The notes: generated from the letters alone by a model not told the origin. A DNA stretch of 64,000 nucleotides from Tieghemiomyces parasiticus (GCA_027575765.1 JANBPT010000034.1:37890-101889); one strand, 5' to 3'. Shown: positions 39,795 through 50,336, counted from the first letter of the stretch. Numbers and translations: made by a program.

Positions 39795-40772
39795 TTATTT
39801 GCGGTCCTGAGAGCGCCATACGTTAATACAATACTGCAGCTTATACAACGCCAGGGCTTCCAGCGGCAGATTCTTGCTCAACTGGAAGAGCGGAACCCAC
39901 GGTGCTGTCCGGGCGCTTTGCTCGTCCAACTGTCTCTGGTTATAGATCTCTGTCGCCCGCAGCGCGTTGCCGGGCTCCGCACGTGTAATCAAGAAGTAGC
40001 CGGCTCGGCTGTCGCCGCTGGCGGTAGCCATCGCGCGCTCCGCGATGAATGGTTTCGCAAAGGCTCTAGGTGCCTTCACTTTAGCCTCCGGGGCCTTAGT
40101 AAACGGGTTAGCGGCGACAGCGCGACCTAGCGCACGGAACGGAGCCAGTACGGCAGAGGCTGACTGCTTGGGAAACAAAGTTGGATAGTGGAGGCGTAGC
40201 CACCACTGATCGGCCTCACGAAACAGAGCGTGGAGCAGCCGGGCGGAGTCGAGGTGTAGGCCACCCGAGGACCGAAACAGATACGAGATGCCCCCACCCG
40301 ATAGGAATTGGGCCTTAAAGCGTAGATACTCAACGCTATGGTGGCCCAATGGATTTTTACCCGTCAGGACCAGTGAGTTGCCCATGTCACTCCATGTGCT
40401 GCCCATGCTGTCCTGACGGTGGAGCCGATCGGGCAGGGAGGTGAACCCACTGGCACTGGGTACCTGGAGGAATTGGTCCATCCCGTCGCGACGCTCCCGG
40501 TTCGGCTTGGAGAGGGTGAGGGGTAGTTCGGCTTCCGGGTTGGCTAAGACCATGCAGAGTTCCCGGAGAGTTTCTTCGCCCGGCTCCGCGAAGGAAATAT
40601 ACGAGGTGGCACTAGCGGAACTGGCCGACGGGCGGTATGAGTAACTGGTGCTGGAGCTGTCCTTGGTGGAGCCCACCCGACTACGGGAAAAGAGGGCCTG
40701 TGTTCCGTGGAGGAAGGGAAACCCCGTGAGGCCCAAGAACAGAAGTGACGCTAAAGAAGTCGCGATCCTCAT
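39795..40772 (-). CDS. predicted secreted protein of unknown function
   Basis: An intronless frame of 325 residues starts with MRIATSLASLLFLGLTGFPF and HGTQA, a textbook signal peptide with likely cleavage near residue 26. A Ser/Tyr-rich segment follows (STSYSYRPSASSASATSY), then a mixed alpha-type region with YLFRSSGGLHLDSARLLHAL, ADQWWLRLHYPTLFP and a C-terminal LYKLQYCINVWR. Very few Cys are present. I recognise no family. A palindromic TATA element 64-75 bp upstream gives the gene an unusually compact promoter. Extracellular or cell-wall location is likely; a luminal endomembrane role is possible because retention signals cannot be excluded by eye. It may be lineage-specific. Confidence 0.72.
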   Translation of the reverse strand: MRIATSLASLLFLGLTGFPFLHGTQALFSRSRVGSTKDSSSTSYSYRPSASSASATSYISFAEPGEETLRELCMVLANPEAELPLTLSKPNRERRDGMDQFLQVPSASGFTSLPDRLHRQDSMGSTWSDMGNSLVLTGKNPLGHHSVEYLRFKAQFLSGGGISYLFRSSGGLHLDSARLLHALFREADQWWLRLHYPTLFPKQSASAVLAPFRALGRAVAANPFTKAPEAKVKAPRAFAKPFIAERAMATASGDSRAGYFLITRAEPGNALRATEIYNQRQLDEQSARTAPWVPLFQLSKNLPLEALALYKLQYCINVWRSQDRK

Positions 40773-40835
40773 TGTGACGGGCGGCTAATAAAAACTGGAA
40801 ATTAAAGTCATTGAATCGTAATCATAAGTAAGCAA

Positions 40836-40847
40836 CCATATATATGG
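40836..40847 (-). promoter_or_regulatory. palindromic TATA element of the secreted-protein gene
   Basis: CCATATATATGG is a perfect 12-bp palindrome 64-75 bp upstream of the ATG at 40772, in the right place for a TATA box. It resembles a CArG box but has eight rather than six A/T bases. Confidence 0.5.
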
Positions 40848-42156
40848 GATGTACGCAGTTGTGAGTTACCAAAGATGAATAAATAACAAACTATAAAGGA
40901 GACAGCAGTACCGTAACCACGAACTGTGAAAAAATAAGTAAAAGGGGTTCACTCCTTCGCTACCCTTCGCCGCGTACAGCATACTATATACCGCCGCCCC
41001 GTCTACTCAGGTCGTACTTCGAACCATTATACAGGGTGGAGATGAGGTGGCCGGAGAGGAAAAACAATCACTGACGCACCGATGGCTACAGGATCCTGCC
41101 GTTCAGCTCGCCGTGTATCACCAGGGAAGCCGGCCAGAGTAAAAGGGGGCGGCGCGGTCTAAGGCTGTTAAAACATACAAGCCTTCCGTCGTGTAACCCA
41201 CCTGCGCCTAATATCCAACCCCGGCAGAGTCAAAGGGGATCGAAAAGGGAGACTCCGTCCGGCTACTCATAACCGATCTTGGCTAAAAAGAGGAGTAAGG
41301 TCGAATCTGTATTTTGCTGCCTCCGAATAAGGGGGTCTCGATACCAGCAGGTCTGGCAATGGGAGGTGGTTCTACACGTGCTCTGATACCCTCAGAGAAT
41401 AATGATGAAGGGGGTAATCGTTGGTTTGCCTAGCTAGGTGTACTGTTCGCTGGAGGCCGGTAAAGTTCTGATATGTAGGAGGCTGAGAGGGGCTGTGTAC
41501 GGACATGACGACCTTTGCACCTTTTACACGCATAGTAATTGTCACCGGCGGCCTTTCCTTCCCGCTACTTAAAGAGGTGGTGACGGGAGGTAACTGAGCA
41601 ATCAAAGGTACGTCAAGCCAAGTCTATGAAAGAAGGGACGGCTGAAGAGACACCCGCGTGACTTCTACTATCATTAGTATCGATTGCTGCCTCGATGCCC
41701 CAGATACAGTCTCCGATCATTGAAAGCGAGCATAGTGATAGTGGACTGACAAATTCCATTCAAAGCGCTGTATACGTGCCCCTGGCTTGCCCAGTAGAAC
41801 GGGTATCAATGTGGATGACTACTCATACCTGGGAACCATGTCATCACTGGGACACATACCCAACCGACGTCCTGAAATGTACCAGGGGCTAAAAGATTGC
41901 CCGAGGCTATGAGAAGAAGGTCCTAGATAGTTTCCCAGTTTCCTGGCGCGTCATCTTCGACGTCACAGGGCCTGTGTGGCATTTTCGTATAGCTAGCTAT
42001 TCACATGCGACGCAGCTGTAATCCTCCAACGGGTACTGAGAGTGACGAAAGCCAACCTGCCAGGTGGGGAGGGGGGTGACGAATATTGGATGGCAAGGAG
42101 AGGACGCTAGTAACCAGATAGGGCTGCCAATCACTACTGGTAGAAAGGAATCGTAG
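40848..42156. other. divergent intergenic region
   Basis: This lies between the secreted-protein gene (-) and the CsbD-like gene (+). No gene is recognised. An ACGTCA half-site lies at 41960-41965. Confidence 0.45.
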
Positions 42157-42164
42157 TGACGTCA
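42157..42164. promoter_or_regulatory. perfect CRE (TGACGTCA) upstream of the CsbD-like gene
   Basis: The full palindromic ATF/CREB site lies 306 bp upstream of the start. In fungi such sites bind stress-activated bZIP factors of the Atf1/Sko1 type; use here is inferred. Confidence 0.5.
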
Positions 42165-42189
42165 AGTCGATAATTTTACAACCTCCGCA

Positions 42190-42197
42190 TTACGTCA
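42190..42197. promoter_or_regulatory. CRE-like site (TTACGTCA)
   Basis: A near-consensus bZIP site 26 bp from the perfect CRE. A third half-site ACGTCA lies at 41960-41965. Confidence 0.45.
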
Positions 42198-42311
42198 GAG
42201 TTTTATCCGCTTCTTTCTAACTCCCGCTCTTTACGCGAAACTTACAACACCAGGTACCCAAAATTTTAAACAGGTACCGACCGGACATAACTTGCAAGCC
42301 GAATTGTCAGA

Positions 42312-42319
42312 TATAAATA
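42312..42319 (+). promoter_or_regulatory. TATA box of the CsbD-like gene
   Basis: TATAAATA is followed by AG, 151 bp upstream of the ATG, and then by a CA/CT-rich leader. It is the strongest TATA box in the window by match and position. Confidence 0.65.
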
Positions 42320-42469
42320 GGATGTCGAGTACCGTCTTTTTCCAGCTCCATATCAATCAACTTAACTACTTCTACCCACACCCCACCAATCATCCTTGCA
42401 CTCGTCCGCAACCCACACCTCCTTCCCTCCCACCCTCTTCCTTCCCTTACTACCACCGCCACCGCCACC

Positions 42470-42973
42470 ATGAACTACGAATCCGTTGCCTCCACCGTCA
42501 AGAGCGCCGCCGGTACTGTTATGGAGCAAGTTGGTAGCCTGGTCGGCAACGAGTCCCTGACCACACAGGGCATTGAGACCAAGACGCAGGCCAACGCCGA
42601 GTACGAGGCTGCCCAGGCTAAGGCACGCTCCCAGACCGCTGAGCTGGAAACCGAAGCCAAACGGACGGCCGACAAGCTCCAGAATCCTAGCCAGTTCAAC
42701 GGTAACCTCCAGGCCACCACCGGCGCCGTTAAGGAAACCATCGGCCACGCTGTAGGTAACGCCAACCTCGCCCAGGCCGGCAGCCAGCAGCGTGCCGAGG
42801 GTAACGCCGAGTACCAGGCCGCCCGCGCCCAGGCTGTGGCCGAGGGTGTTGTCGAGAAGACCAGCGGCGTGGTCCGTGAGACCGCCGGTAAGCTCACCGG
42901 AAACGAGGTGCGCGAGGCCGTCGGTAAGGCTGATCGTACCGAGGGTGACGCCAAGATCCAGTTGAACAAATAG
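42470..42973 (+). CDS. CsbD/Hmp1-like protein with three tandem repeats
   Basis: The intronless gene encodes 167 residues starting MNYESVASTVKSAAGTV. The sequence is three diverged copies of one unit: AGTVMEQVGSLVGNESLTTQG (about 14-34), TGAVKETIGHAVGNANLAQAG (about 84-104), and SGVVRETAGKLTGNEVREAVG (about 128-148). The first two are followed by a charged NAEYEAAQAKA/NAEYQAARAQA helix. This G.V.E..G...GN..L pattern is the CsbD-like fold found in bacterial stress proteins and in fungal proteins annotated as mismatched-base-pair and cruciform-DNA-binding Hmp1. It has no Cys or Trp and is highly hydrophilic, as in stress-protective proteins. A TATA box and CRE sites upstream and a GCCACCATG start context suggest high, stress-inducible expression. 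DNA binding is family lore, not shown here. Confidence 0.88.
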   Translation: MNYESVASTVKSAAGTVMEQVGSLVGNESLTTQGIETKTQANAEYEAAQAKARSQTAELETEAKRTADKLQNPSQFNGNLQATTGAVKETIGHAVGNANLAQAGSQQRAEGNAEYQAARAQAVAEGVVEKTSGVVRETAGKLTGNEVREAVGKADRTEGDAKIQLNK

Positions 42974-43067
42974 GTTACCCTTACCACTAACCTCATCCAG
43001 GATTTTTTTATGACCTGTGGCGGGTGTGTTCCCCGCATTATTTATGTACTTCTACTTTGCTGAATCC

Positions 43068-43073
43068 AATAAA
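43068..43073 (+). terminator. polyadenylation signal of the CsbD-like gene
   Basis: AATAAA located 95 nt after the stop codon. Confidence 0.6.
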
Positions 43074-43435
43074 AGCGTGATTTGTTAGCCAATCAGTTTT
43101 ACGTACGCGTGTGTTTCGCACGTCAATGGTGCGTGAAGTGGATCGGACAATATTGACTCAATCAGGGAGATACGCCGTAGTAACAATCGCAGGGCAGCAG
43201 TCGATACTTAATGTCCCCACTGCAGAATGGTTGTTCAGTACACAAGTAAAAATACCGAATGCCTAGAATTTGCACCAGGAGGTGGTCCTAATAATAAGAC
43301 GATTTGAAACTTGAGCAAAACCCAATGCACAAAAGATCCCGCCAATACTAATCCTAAAAAAATACATCGAATATGAACGCTGATGAAACGTAGGCCATGT
43401 ACGTCGAGTAGTTCACACCAAAAAAATAAAAATGA

Positions 43436-43507
43436 GGGCTTGACCGGGAATCGAACCCGGGACCTCGCCCACCCGAAGGGCGAATCATACCTCTAGACCA
43501 TCAAGCC
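43436..43507 (-). tRNA. tRNA-Pro (anticodon CGG)
   Basis: The 72-nt minus-strand sequence folds as a standard cloverleaf. The acceptor stem is GGCTTGA/TCAAGCC with discriminator C, the A-box region is TGGTCTAGAGG, the anticodon stem is CGCCC/GGGCG around the loop TTCGGGT (anticodon CGG), and the T arm is CCGGG-TTCGATT-CCCGG. No intron is present. T-runs follow the 3' end on the minus strand (plus 43418-43430), fitting a polymerase III terminator. Confidence 0.96.
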
Positions 43508-44182
43508 GCTGATGAAAATTTCCCAGAAATGTAATATACAATTACTTATTATACGTACCATATTGTACTGCATTCTTCCGTCCATGACATACTTCCTATC
43601 ATTATCAATTTTTTCGCCTTGTCGGGCTCTAGTTTACGTCGTTAGAATAGCTGTTAAATATCCGAACCTCATTGTCGGGGACTTGCTACACACTATCTGC
43701 CGGTATCCACATCACCCTGGCAGGGGCATGATTGTTTCGGAAGCTTAGTGATTTATTAGACAGTTTATCTTATGTGAGCTGGTGGGCGAGGCGGGCGGTG
43801 GGGATTGAAATAATAAGCGGACAACCAATATGGTAAGAGAGGGTACGACAGGCGCTGGCGGGTTATAATTACAACAGGACTTAAGGTGGTGGCTGAAGTC
43901 GGCAACGACAACAGTGGGAAGGCAAGAGGGGCTACCAGTCGGCAGGGGCAGGGGAAGACGGTACTGGGGCGCTAGGCGAATGGAGGCTAGGGGCCGGTGC
44001 TCGACAGTCAATGGTGGGGCGGAGAGGCTGGTGGGATACGCAAGAAGTAAACGAAAGAGACGAAGAGAGAAAGGGGAGATACTACCGAATTCATGGTTCC
44101 CGAGTCCGTTCGTTCGCTACCGCATGGCACGGAGGTGACAGGAGGAGGCCGCGCCAACCCACAGGGTCAACCAGTCGCCTGC
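43508..44182. other. intergenic region downstream of the SH3 gene
   Basis: No gene is recognised. A minus-strand AATAAA (plus 43752-43757) lies about 430 nt beyond the SH3-protein stop and could end that transcript. Confidence 0.4.
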
Positions 44183-45940
44183 TCACATCGAGCCCCGGCT
44201 ACCGTGGAATGATTTGGAATCCATCCCATAGTTCGGCGGACTCCTTTGTGTAGGGGGAGGAAGAGCAACACCGCCATGCGCGCTCTCGTCACCCTCGGGT
44301 ATCGGCGCCACAGCAGCGGCGGCGCCGCCACGGTTTTTGGGTCGTCGCGAACTTGACCGACGCGGGAGCTGACTATCGTGAACGGCGCCATTGGACCGGC
44401 TGGCAATGCTGCCGTGGGAGGACGTGACGGCGGACACAGCAGCGGCGATGGCGGCGGCAGAGGCATTTAGCGATGTGAGACTACGCTCGATTTCGTCGGC
44501 ACTCAGGTTTTCCATCGGGACGGTCCCGGCGCGCGACCCGTAGGTGCCGTTCGGCGAGGTGTTGGGCGACGACGTAAGGTCATCGTGGCTACCTAGGCCA
44601 CGGGACGCCGTTCCAGCCGCCAGACCTGCCGCGGCGACAGCATCTGTTCCAGAATCCGCGGCCATGTGTGCACCCTCCGTCTGGTAGGGCGTGACGCACA
44701 CCAGAGGGATGGCACCCTCACGGCCAGTGGTCAAGTTATTGGCCACGGCCCACCCGTCGTCGAAAATTTTAATGAGGAGGAGCACGTCGCCCGGCGTAAG
44801 CTGGAGCTCGTCGTCCATCCGTGGGGTGAACGGGTAAACGACGCGACACTGGACGGGTTCAAAGGACTCGGTCGAGGCGTTGTTGGCCGCCAGGGCGGCG
44901 GCGGTAGTAGCCGCACCTGCGATACCAGCACCAACGCCGAGGAGACGTTGTGACGAGGAAGGGCCGCTGGGGGCCCCGCCGTTACCAAGGACGTGTGGGA
45001 ACAGCTCATTCTTTTCGGCGGCCACCTTCCGGCGGCGATGCAGAAGGAGGGCAAGCAGGGCCAGAAGGAGGAGACCGCCCAGGACGGAAGGCACGACGAT
45101 GGCAGCGATACGGCCAGGGCTCATACGTCCCTTGGCGTTCCCGTCATTTTCGTCGCTATCAGCCTCGTCCTGGTTACCGTCATCATCGTCATCGCTGGTC
45201 TGGCCGTTCGATGGGCAGTTAAAGGTCGGAATGGCTTTGCGACAGCAGGCGTCCTGACCCGAGGCCGACCCGGAACAGTAGGCACAAATGTCGGCCGTTT
45301 GATTTGGAGTAAACCCACAGGTGCTGTCCTCATTGGCGGCACCGTCGACGCATTGGTTGGTCGAGGAACCGCTGTAGTATGGAGAGCTGCAGGAAGAAAC
45401 TAGGTCATTCCAAATAATCTTGGACATGGCCTGATTGGGGCAGGCAGTGGAGTTGGTGATGATGGGCTTCCAGCCGTCGGTATACGTCAAACAGGTATCT
45501 TTGCACAGGGCTGGTGGGGACACGCCCAAGTTGCATTGCTGCGACGCGGCGTTGGCCAGGAGGGACCGACATAAATACGAAATGCGATACCGTGGCGCGC
45601 CCTGGCCGTCCCATTTCGTGCAACCCAGTTCCGTGTTGGTATCGGCCAAGTCGGCCCGCGAACCAAAGTACTTGTCGAGAGCCCGGTCGAACTGCACGAC
45701 GTTGCTAACCATTTCTCCGCCTACCTGTGTGAACTGAGACAGCTGGTAGCCGCCAAACCCAGTCCCGCAGTACTTGGAGTTGGCCAGCGAGTAGCAGCCC
45801 CGGTTGGCCGATTGGGCCTGGACGACCGGTGTATAAAACAGAAATGTAAGAACGAGAATCGCCATGGCGACGAGCCACTCCGCGCTACCGGATGCCCAGC
45901 GGCGGGGTCGGTGCTCCAGGTGGGGTCTACGTGGGCGCAT
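44183..45940 (-). CDS. single-pass membrane protein with Cys-rich ectodomain and SH3 domain
   Basis: The frame from the ATG at 45940 gives 585 residues; an in-frame TTG 108 nt upstream was not used. After a basic N-terminus, WLVAMAILVLTFLFYTPVVQA is a signal peptide (cleavage near residue 42). The ectodomain to about residue 260 has roughly twenty Cys, NST and NQT glycosylation sites and a Cys pattern like fungal receptor-type proteins. An acidic D/E/N stretch precedes the membrane span at about 275-302, followed by a basic stop-transfer RRRK. The cytoplasmic tail has an SH3 domain at about 363-415: CRVVYPFTPRMDDELQLTPGD and DDGWAVANNLTTGREGAIP keep the ALYDY-type, acidic and Trp positions. 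The remainder is Ser/Ala/Pro-rich. The layout recalls Fus1 or Sho1-type signalling proteins, but topology differs from Sho1. The ligand is unknown. Confidence 0.82.
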   Translation of the reverse strand: MRPRRPHLEHRPRRWASGSAEWLVAMAILVLTFLFYTPVVQAQSANRGCYSLANSKYCGTGFGGYQLSQFTQVGGEMVSNVVQFDRALDKYFGSRADLADTNTELGCTKWDGQGAPRYRISYLCRSLLANAASQQCNLGVSPPALCKDTCLTYTDGWKPIITNSTACPNQAMSKIIWNDLVSSCSSPYYSGSSTNQCVDGAANEDSTCGFTPNQTADICAYCSGSASGQDACCRKAIPTFNCPSNGQTSDDDDDGNQDEADSDENDGNAKGRMSPGRIAAIVVPSVLGGLLLLALLALLLHRRRKVAAEKNELFPHVLGNGGAPSGPSSSQRLLGVGAGIAGAATTAAALAANNASTESFEPVQCRVVYPFTPRMDDELQLTPGDVLLLIKIFDDGWAVANNLTTGREGAIPLVCVTPYQTEGAHMAADSGTDAVAAAGLAAGTASRGLGSHDDLTSSPNTSPNGTYGSRAGTVPMENLSADEIERSLTSLNASAAAIAAAVSAVTSSHGSIASRSNGAVHDSQLPRRSSSRRPKNRGGAAAAVAPIPEGDESAHGGVALPPPTQRSPPNYGMDSKSFHGSRGSM

Positions 45941-48700
45941 GGTCGGGTCTATTGGATACCATGAGGCAAGCGAGGCGCGGTAAGGTTGGTAAGGGCCGTG
46001 GATATAGATAAGAGGCGCGGTGAGGAGGTTGAGAGGACGGGTTAGCAAGAGGAGAGCGTCACTAGGAGACGATACAAGAAGGGTTCGTCGGAGCCACTAG
46101 GGGGAGCCGTGGTGGCTAGAAAGGCGAGAATAATGACAGCAAAGATGGGATATAGAGCGGTCCAGTGTGTGAATAGGGTAGAATGTAGACTGCCTGCGCT
46201 GGCGCATTAAAAGTGAGACTAATACACACCAACCGTGGAAAAACAAAGCTGGACTACATAAAAAAAGTTGAAGGGGTAGGGGAAAAGTGTCAGTTTAAAG
46301 GGTGCGACGCGACTACAGTTCCGGTCGGAGAGAAAAAGGCCAGAAAAAATAGGCGTCAGTGCGGCGGCATGAGAAGGGTGGATAAGGGTTGAAGAGCTGA
46401 CCAGTGAGAAAGAGAGCGGCCAACGCATCAGCGCAAGGCGAAGGGAGTGTTAAAGGAACGGGTGGGTCGCACAAGCGCGTTCTGTACCACGTTTAGGCTG
46501 GAGCTGCCGACTGGCTAATACCACGCCACTGCAAAACGATTAGATACGGAGAGAAGAGAAGGCGTGAGGAATGAAGTTGGTAAGGCGCCTGGACCACGTC
46601 AGAGTAAATAGGTTGACCAGCTGACAGCGGAGACGGTACAAGTCAACGTGTAAAAATACTACATAATGTGAACGGATACGGAGAGGCGGTCCGGGAGTGG
46701 TGGTTTTAAACAACGACCAACTGGGCAGAGATGGAAGGAGCCGTACACGCGCGTGCACACACGCCCACCAGCGAGAATCCAGCGCACCGGTCGTAGTAGC
46801 CGACGGGGGGAAGGGGGAGAGAATGAACGACCCACCCATAGGCCACCGCGAATAAAGAGCTCGAGATCCACTCCCCCGAGGCAAAGAGAAGGAGACCCCA
46901 GAGCGACGGGGGTTCGCTTGTGGATAATATTGCTGGTCTCGGCGGTCGGCGAATGAAAACTGGCCTGGGTGGCCGACAGACCTGGCTCGGGGCCACAGCC
47001 TCAGACGGTGAAGTGGTCTGGATTGGGACGGCGAAAGGGCGGGGGAGCGCGTTTCACCGCCCCTGCCGCGTCGACCGTGCAGTCCAATACACACCATAAA
47101 CCCACATACAAAAAGAAGATTGGGAAAGGCTGAATTGTGGAAAAATCCGTGGCGGGACACCACTCATGGTGTCGAGGAGCCACATCGCAGCACAGAGCTG
47201 CCGCTGGATCTTGCCTCGTACACCCAGGGTTGGCCGCCACGGTGAAGTGACAGAGAGAGAGGGGAAGTCGACACAGCTAATAGCGTCACCCACTGAAGTG
47301 AGAGTTGAAGGCTAGGGCAATCTCGATGAACCGACGATGACCACCAGATCAACGTCATTACACTAGATGAGCGCGTCCGGGGCTTTGTCCAAGGGTAGAC
47401 GGGCTCACTCATCATAGGATAGATGAATAGATTGGTACAGAGTGATGAAGCACTAGTGGGAGGGTCTGCGTGCAAGTGCACGAGCGGGCTAAGGATAAAA
47501 AAGTATTTAAGCCATACGCCCTTGGTGTGTTGTCGGCTAGTTAAATATAAAGCTGGACTGTGGCTTACCGTTAATCCACCGCGCGGTCGCGGCCATTGTA
47601 TTGAACAATTCTAATAGGCGGATACGAGCAGGCGGTACGGGTGGCGAAAGCAGGCTCGAATGCGACAGCACTAATACCTGGCCTAAAATAGGGACCTAGA
47701 ACAATAGCTGATGGTAACTGGTTGCGAGAGCGGAGCAAGTAAATGTCCTGGAAACCGCTTAATATCAGACAATGGCAACAAGCGTGAGTGTCAGCTGCGG
47801 TTGAGGTGGTTCGTACAGCCTAGCGAGAATGGGGGAGGAGTGCGCGTGGACAGACGTTAGCAAAGGTAGCCCGGGAAGATACTTTTAGGCGACCGAGTAC
47901 GACAAAGATCTGTTGGCGTGAACCGCTATGCCGGCTGGGTTACTACGCGTTGCTGGCTAGTGCGCGAAGGCCGGATTCGTGGTAAGGGGCGGTCGGGGTT
48001 TGAAAACGCAGTTAACCCCGGGTTTAGGAAAGGACCTACCTTTTGACCCGGTGGTTTTGTAGCACTGTGTTCTACAAGCGGTAACGGCAGCGGCGGCAAG
48101 GAAGTGCGTGAATGAGAATGGCAGCCGTGACCAGCTCGGAGGAATGTAGAGACAGAATAGGGAAAAAAAAAATACGTATGCGGCGGTAGAACGCGAAGGG
48201 GTGGGGCGAGAGAGTAGGTGGGCGACGCGTCGTGACGCGACCGGGTACAGCGAATAGCGCAGAGGAGTATTTTAAAAAGTCGACTGGTTTAAGAAAGCTA
48301 TGCGGGCCAGTCTGAACAAGTGTGTAACGAAGGTAATAGCATAGCAGGCGAGCTAAAAGAGTTATCGACGAAGAGGTCAAAGATGAAGACGAAGAATGCC
48401 AAAAATAAAATAATGTAGGTTGTAGTCAGGGGCTACTGGTACGGAACTGATTGTGCAGCGTGTAAAATGGCGGGGTTTTAAGAGGTGAGGCGAGTTCAGT
48501 GGACGCGACGGGACTCGACCAACAATACAATCGACAATGGAATGCTGAGATCGCCCCAGGGTGAAGGGACACTCTGAAATGAAGACAGGGCGACTTTCCC
48601 GTTGAGAATCGACAAGTGCGAGTGGGCTATCTATGAACAGGGCTTGAAGATTGGCCGTAGGAGTGGGCGACAGCAGCAGTGGCGCCATCCGTCGTTTAAA
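45941..48700. other. long purine-rich (plus strand) region upstream of the SH3 gene
   Basis: The plus strand is strongly G/A-rich to about 47.3 kb and more weakly to about 48.6 kb, so the minus strand is C/T-rich, like the leaders of other genes. The longest minus-strand frame here (47163-46540) has no family features. It may be an extended promoter or leader of the SH3 gene, or an unrecognised non-coding transcript. Confidence 0.35.
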
Positions 48701-50256
48701 TCAATTCGCCCAACGCGTCCTACTAGGCTGAGGGACGGCTCTAATCCAGAGTGGATTGTACTTTTCCACCCTCTCTTGCCTGTTAAACCCGCAATTCTCT
48801 CCTTGTAGCCCAGACAAGTTAGGGAGGAACTGAACGAATGCTAAGATTGTATAACGTAGTGCTAAATGCGCGGGGCGGAACGAGGTAGACAGGAATTAAG
48901 TAGCGATGACAATGAATCTAGGCCTAACATTGGGGGGTGGCCACCTCCTTTTTTGGCCTCCCTGTTATGACAATGCATCGGCAGCAGCTGACCAGGGGGG
49001 AGTGGACAGTGGAGTAAATAGGCGAGGGGGTGGGGGACTCGGAACCAGATTGTCTGGGGTTCCATTAAACCTCCTACCCGAGTCGCAGCGGTCTAGTACG
49101 GTCGCGTTGGTATGGCGAATTTCTTTATTGACAAATGGAAACCGAAGAGATCTTAGCGACCGACGACTCCCGATGACGGAGGAGTCGCGTCCACAAGCGA
49201 TCTTCCACCACGCGTCCCACCGCGTCGGTTTTCTTGGTCCCCATCTTCAGCTAACCTCTCCGTTGGCCATTGGCCTCGCTGTCACACTGTGCTACCCGCC
49301 TGCTAGAAGCGGAAGGTAGAGGAGGGCAATCGCGTCAACAGGGTATAACTCTATCAAGCCTTAGTGCTGTGGGGCATATACATAGCCTCGGTGCTGGAAA
49401 GCCATTATAACCTGCTCAGATTCATGAAAAGAGGTGCGTCAGGTCAAGTCGTTCCCAGACGGTTTATAAATTAATGATCGAGCTATATACTAGCAGAGCA
49501 GTCATAAAAAATAGCCGTCGAACAAATTGCCTTCAAGGGCGGGGTAAATATAGTTGTCCTATAAACTTTCGTTCGCCATCCCCCCGCTTTCAGATACCGG
49601 CTACTATACTACTACAGATCAAATTAGAGCCCCGGAACACAACGCCAGTTAACCCAACAAGGTGGATGGGATAATGAACTCGCCACTAAAGATTAATCAT
49701 GTCACCGACATTTATAACCTGTGCAGTTTGAAAATGTGCGTCTGACCAATATGCGTGCAGACATGTGTGCAAGGGGAGGACGGTCTCCGCCTAATGCAGG
49801 TGCATTGGATCTCATCCCCTTGGTGAACGACCAGTTGGACCCTGCCCCAGGGGAATATGTGAAACCGCAACACGTATGACGATGCTACTTGATAATCATC
49901 AACATCGCATTTCGTCAACTGGCAGCGAAAATACCATCCAGACGGATAAGGAAGGAGACAGAGTAGAGTTTAAACTATACGTATGACTACTCATGGTATA
50001 CTTCGGCTACTATTATGCACCAAGGTACACCTAACCGTGCCGAAAGCCACCGCTCCTACGGCATGGGAATAAAATTATTAAGGGTCAGCAGGGCGAAATA
50101 CTTAAACAAGACCCTCTAAACGCTAAAATTCAATTAAATATACACTCCTTTTGTGCAATGGTCATAACCGTGGTCATAAGAAACTATCCCAGATCCGAAG
50201 AATATTAACATGATAATTTATGTTGATATAATACACAGAAAATGTTTAAAAAAATG
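48701..50256. other. intergenic region without recognisable genes
   Basis: Only short frames occur. The 300 bp before the tRNA-Met are AT-rich. Nothing else is supported. Confidence 0.4.
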
Positions 50257-50328
50257 AGCGGAGTGGCGCAGCGGAAGCGCGCAGGGCTCATAACCCTGAG
50301 GTCCTACGATCGAAACGTAGCTTCGCTA
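50257..50328 (+). tRNA. initiator tRNA-Met (CAT)
   Basis: A 72-nt cloverleaf has the acceptor stem AGCGGAG/CTTCGCT (one G-U pair) with discriminator A, the D region TGGCGCAGCGGAAGCG, the anticodon arm CAGGG-CTCATAA-CCCTG, and the T arm CTACG-ATCGAAA-CGTAG. The terminal A1:T pair, three G:C pairs in the anticodon stem and the ATCG instead of TTCG in the T loop are hallmarks of the eukaryotic initiator. A run of T follows at once (50329-50336), a polymerase III terminator. Confidence 0.97.
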
Positions 50329-50336
50329 TTTTTTTC

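Noticed and set aside
46540..47163. 207-codon minus-strand frame
   Set aside because: It starts at a GTG, has no recognisable domain and lies in a strand-biased leader-like region, so I do not call a gene.
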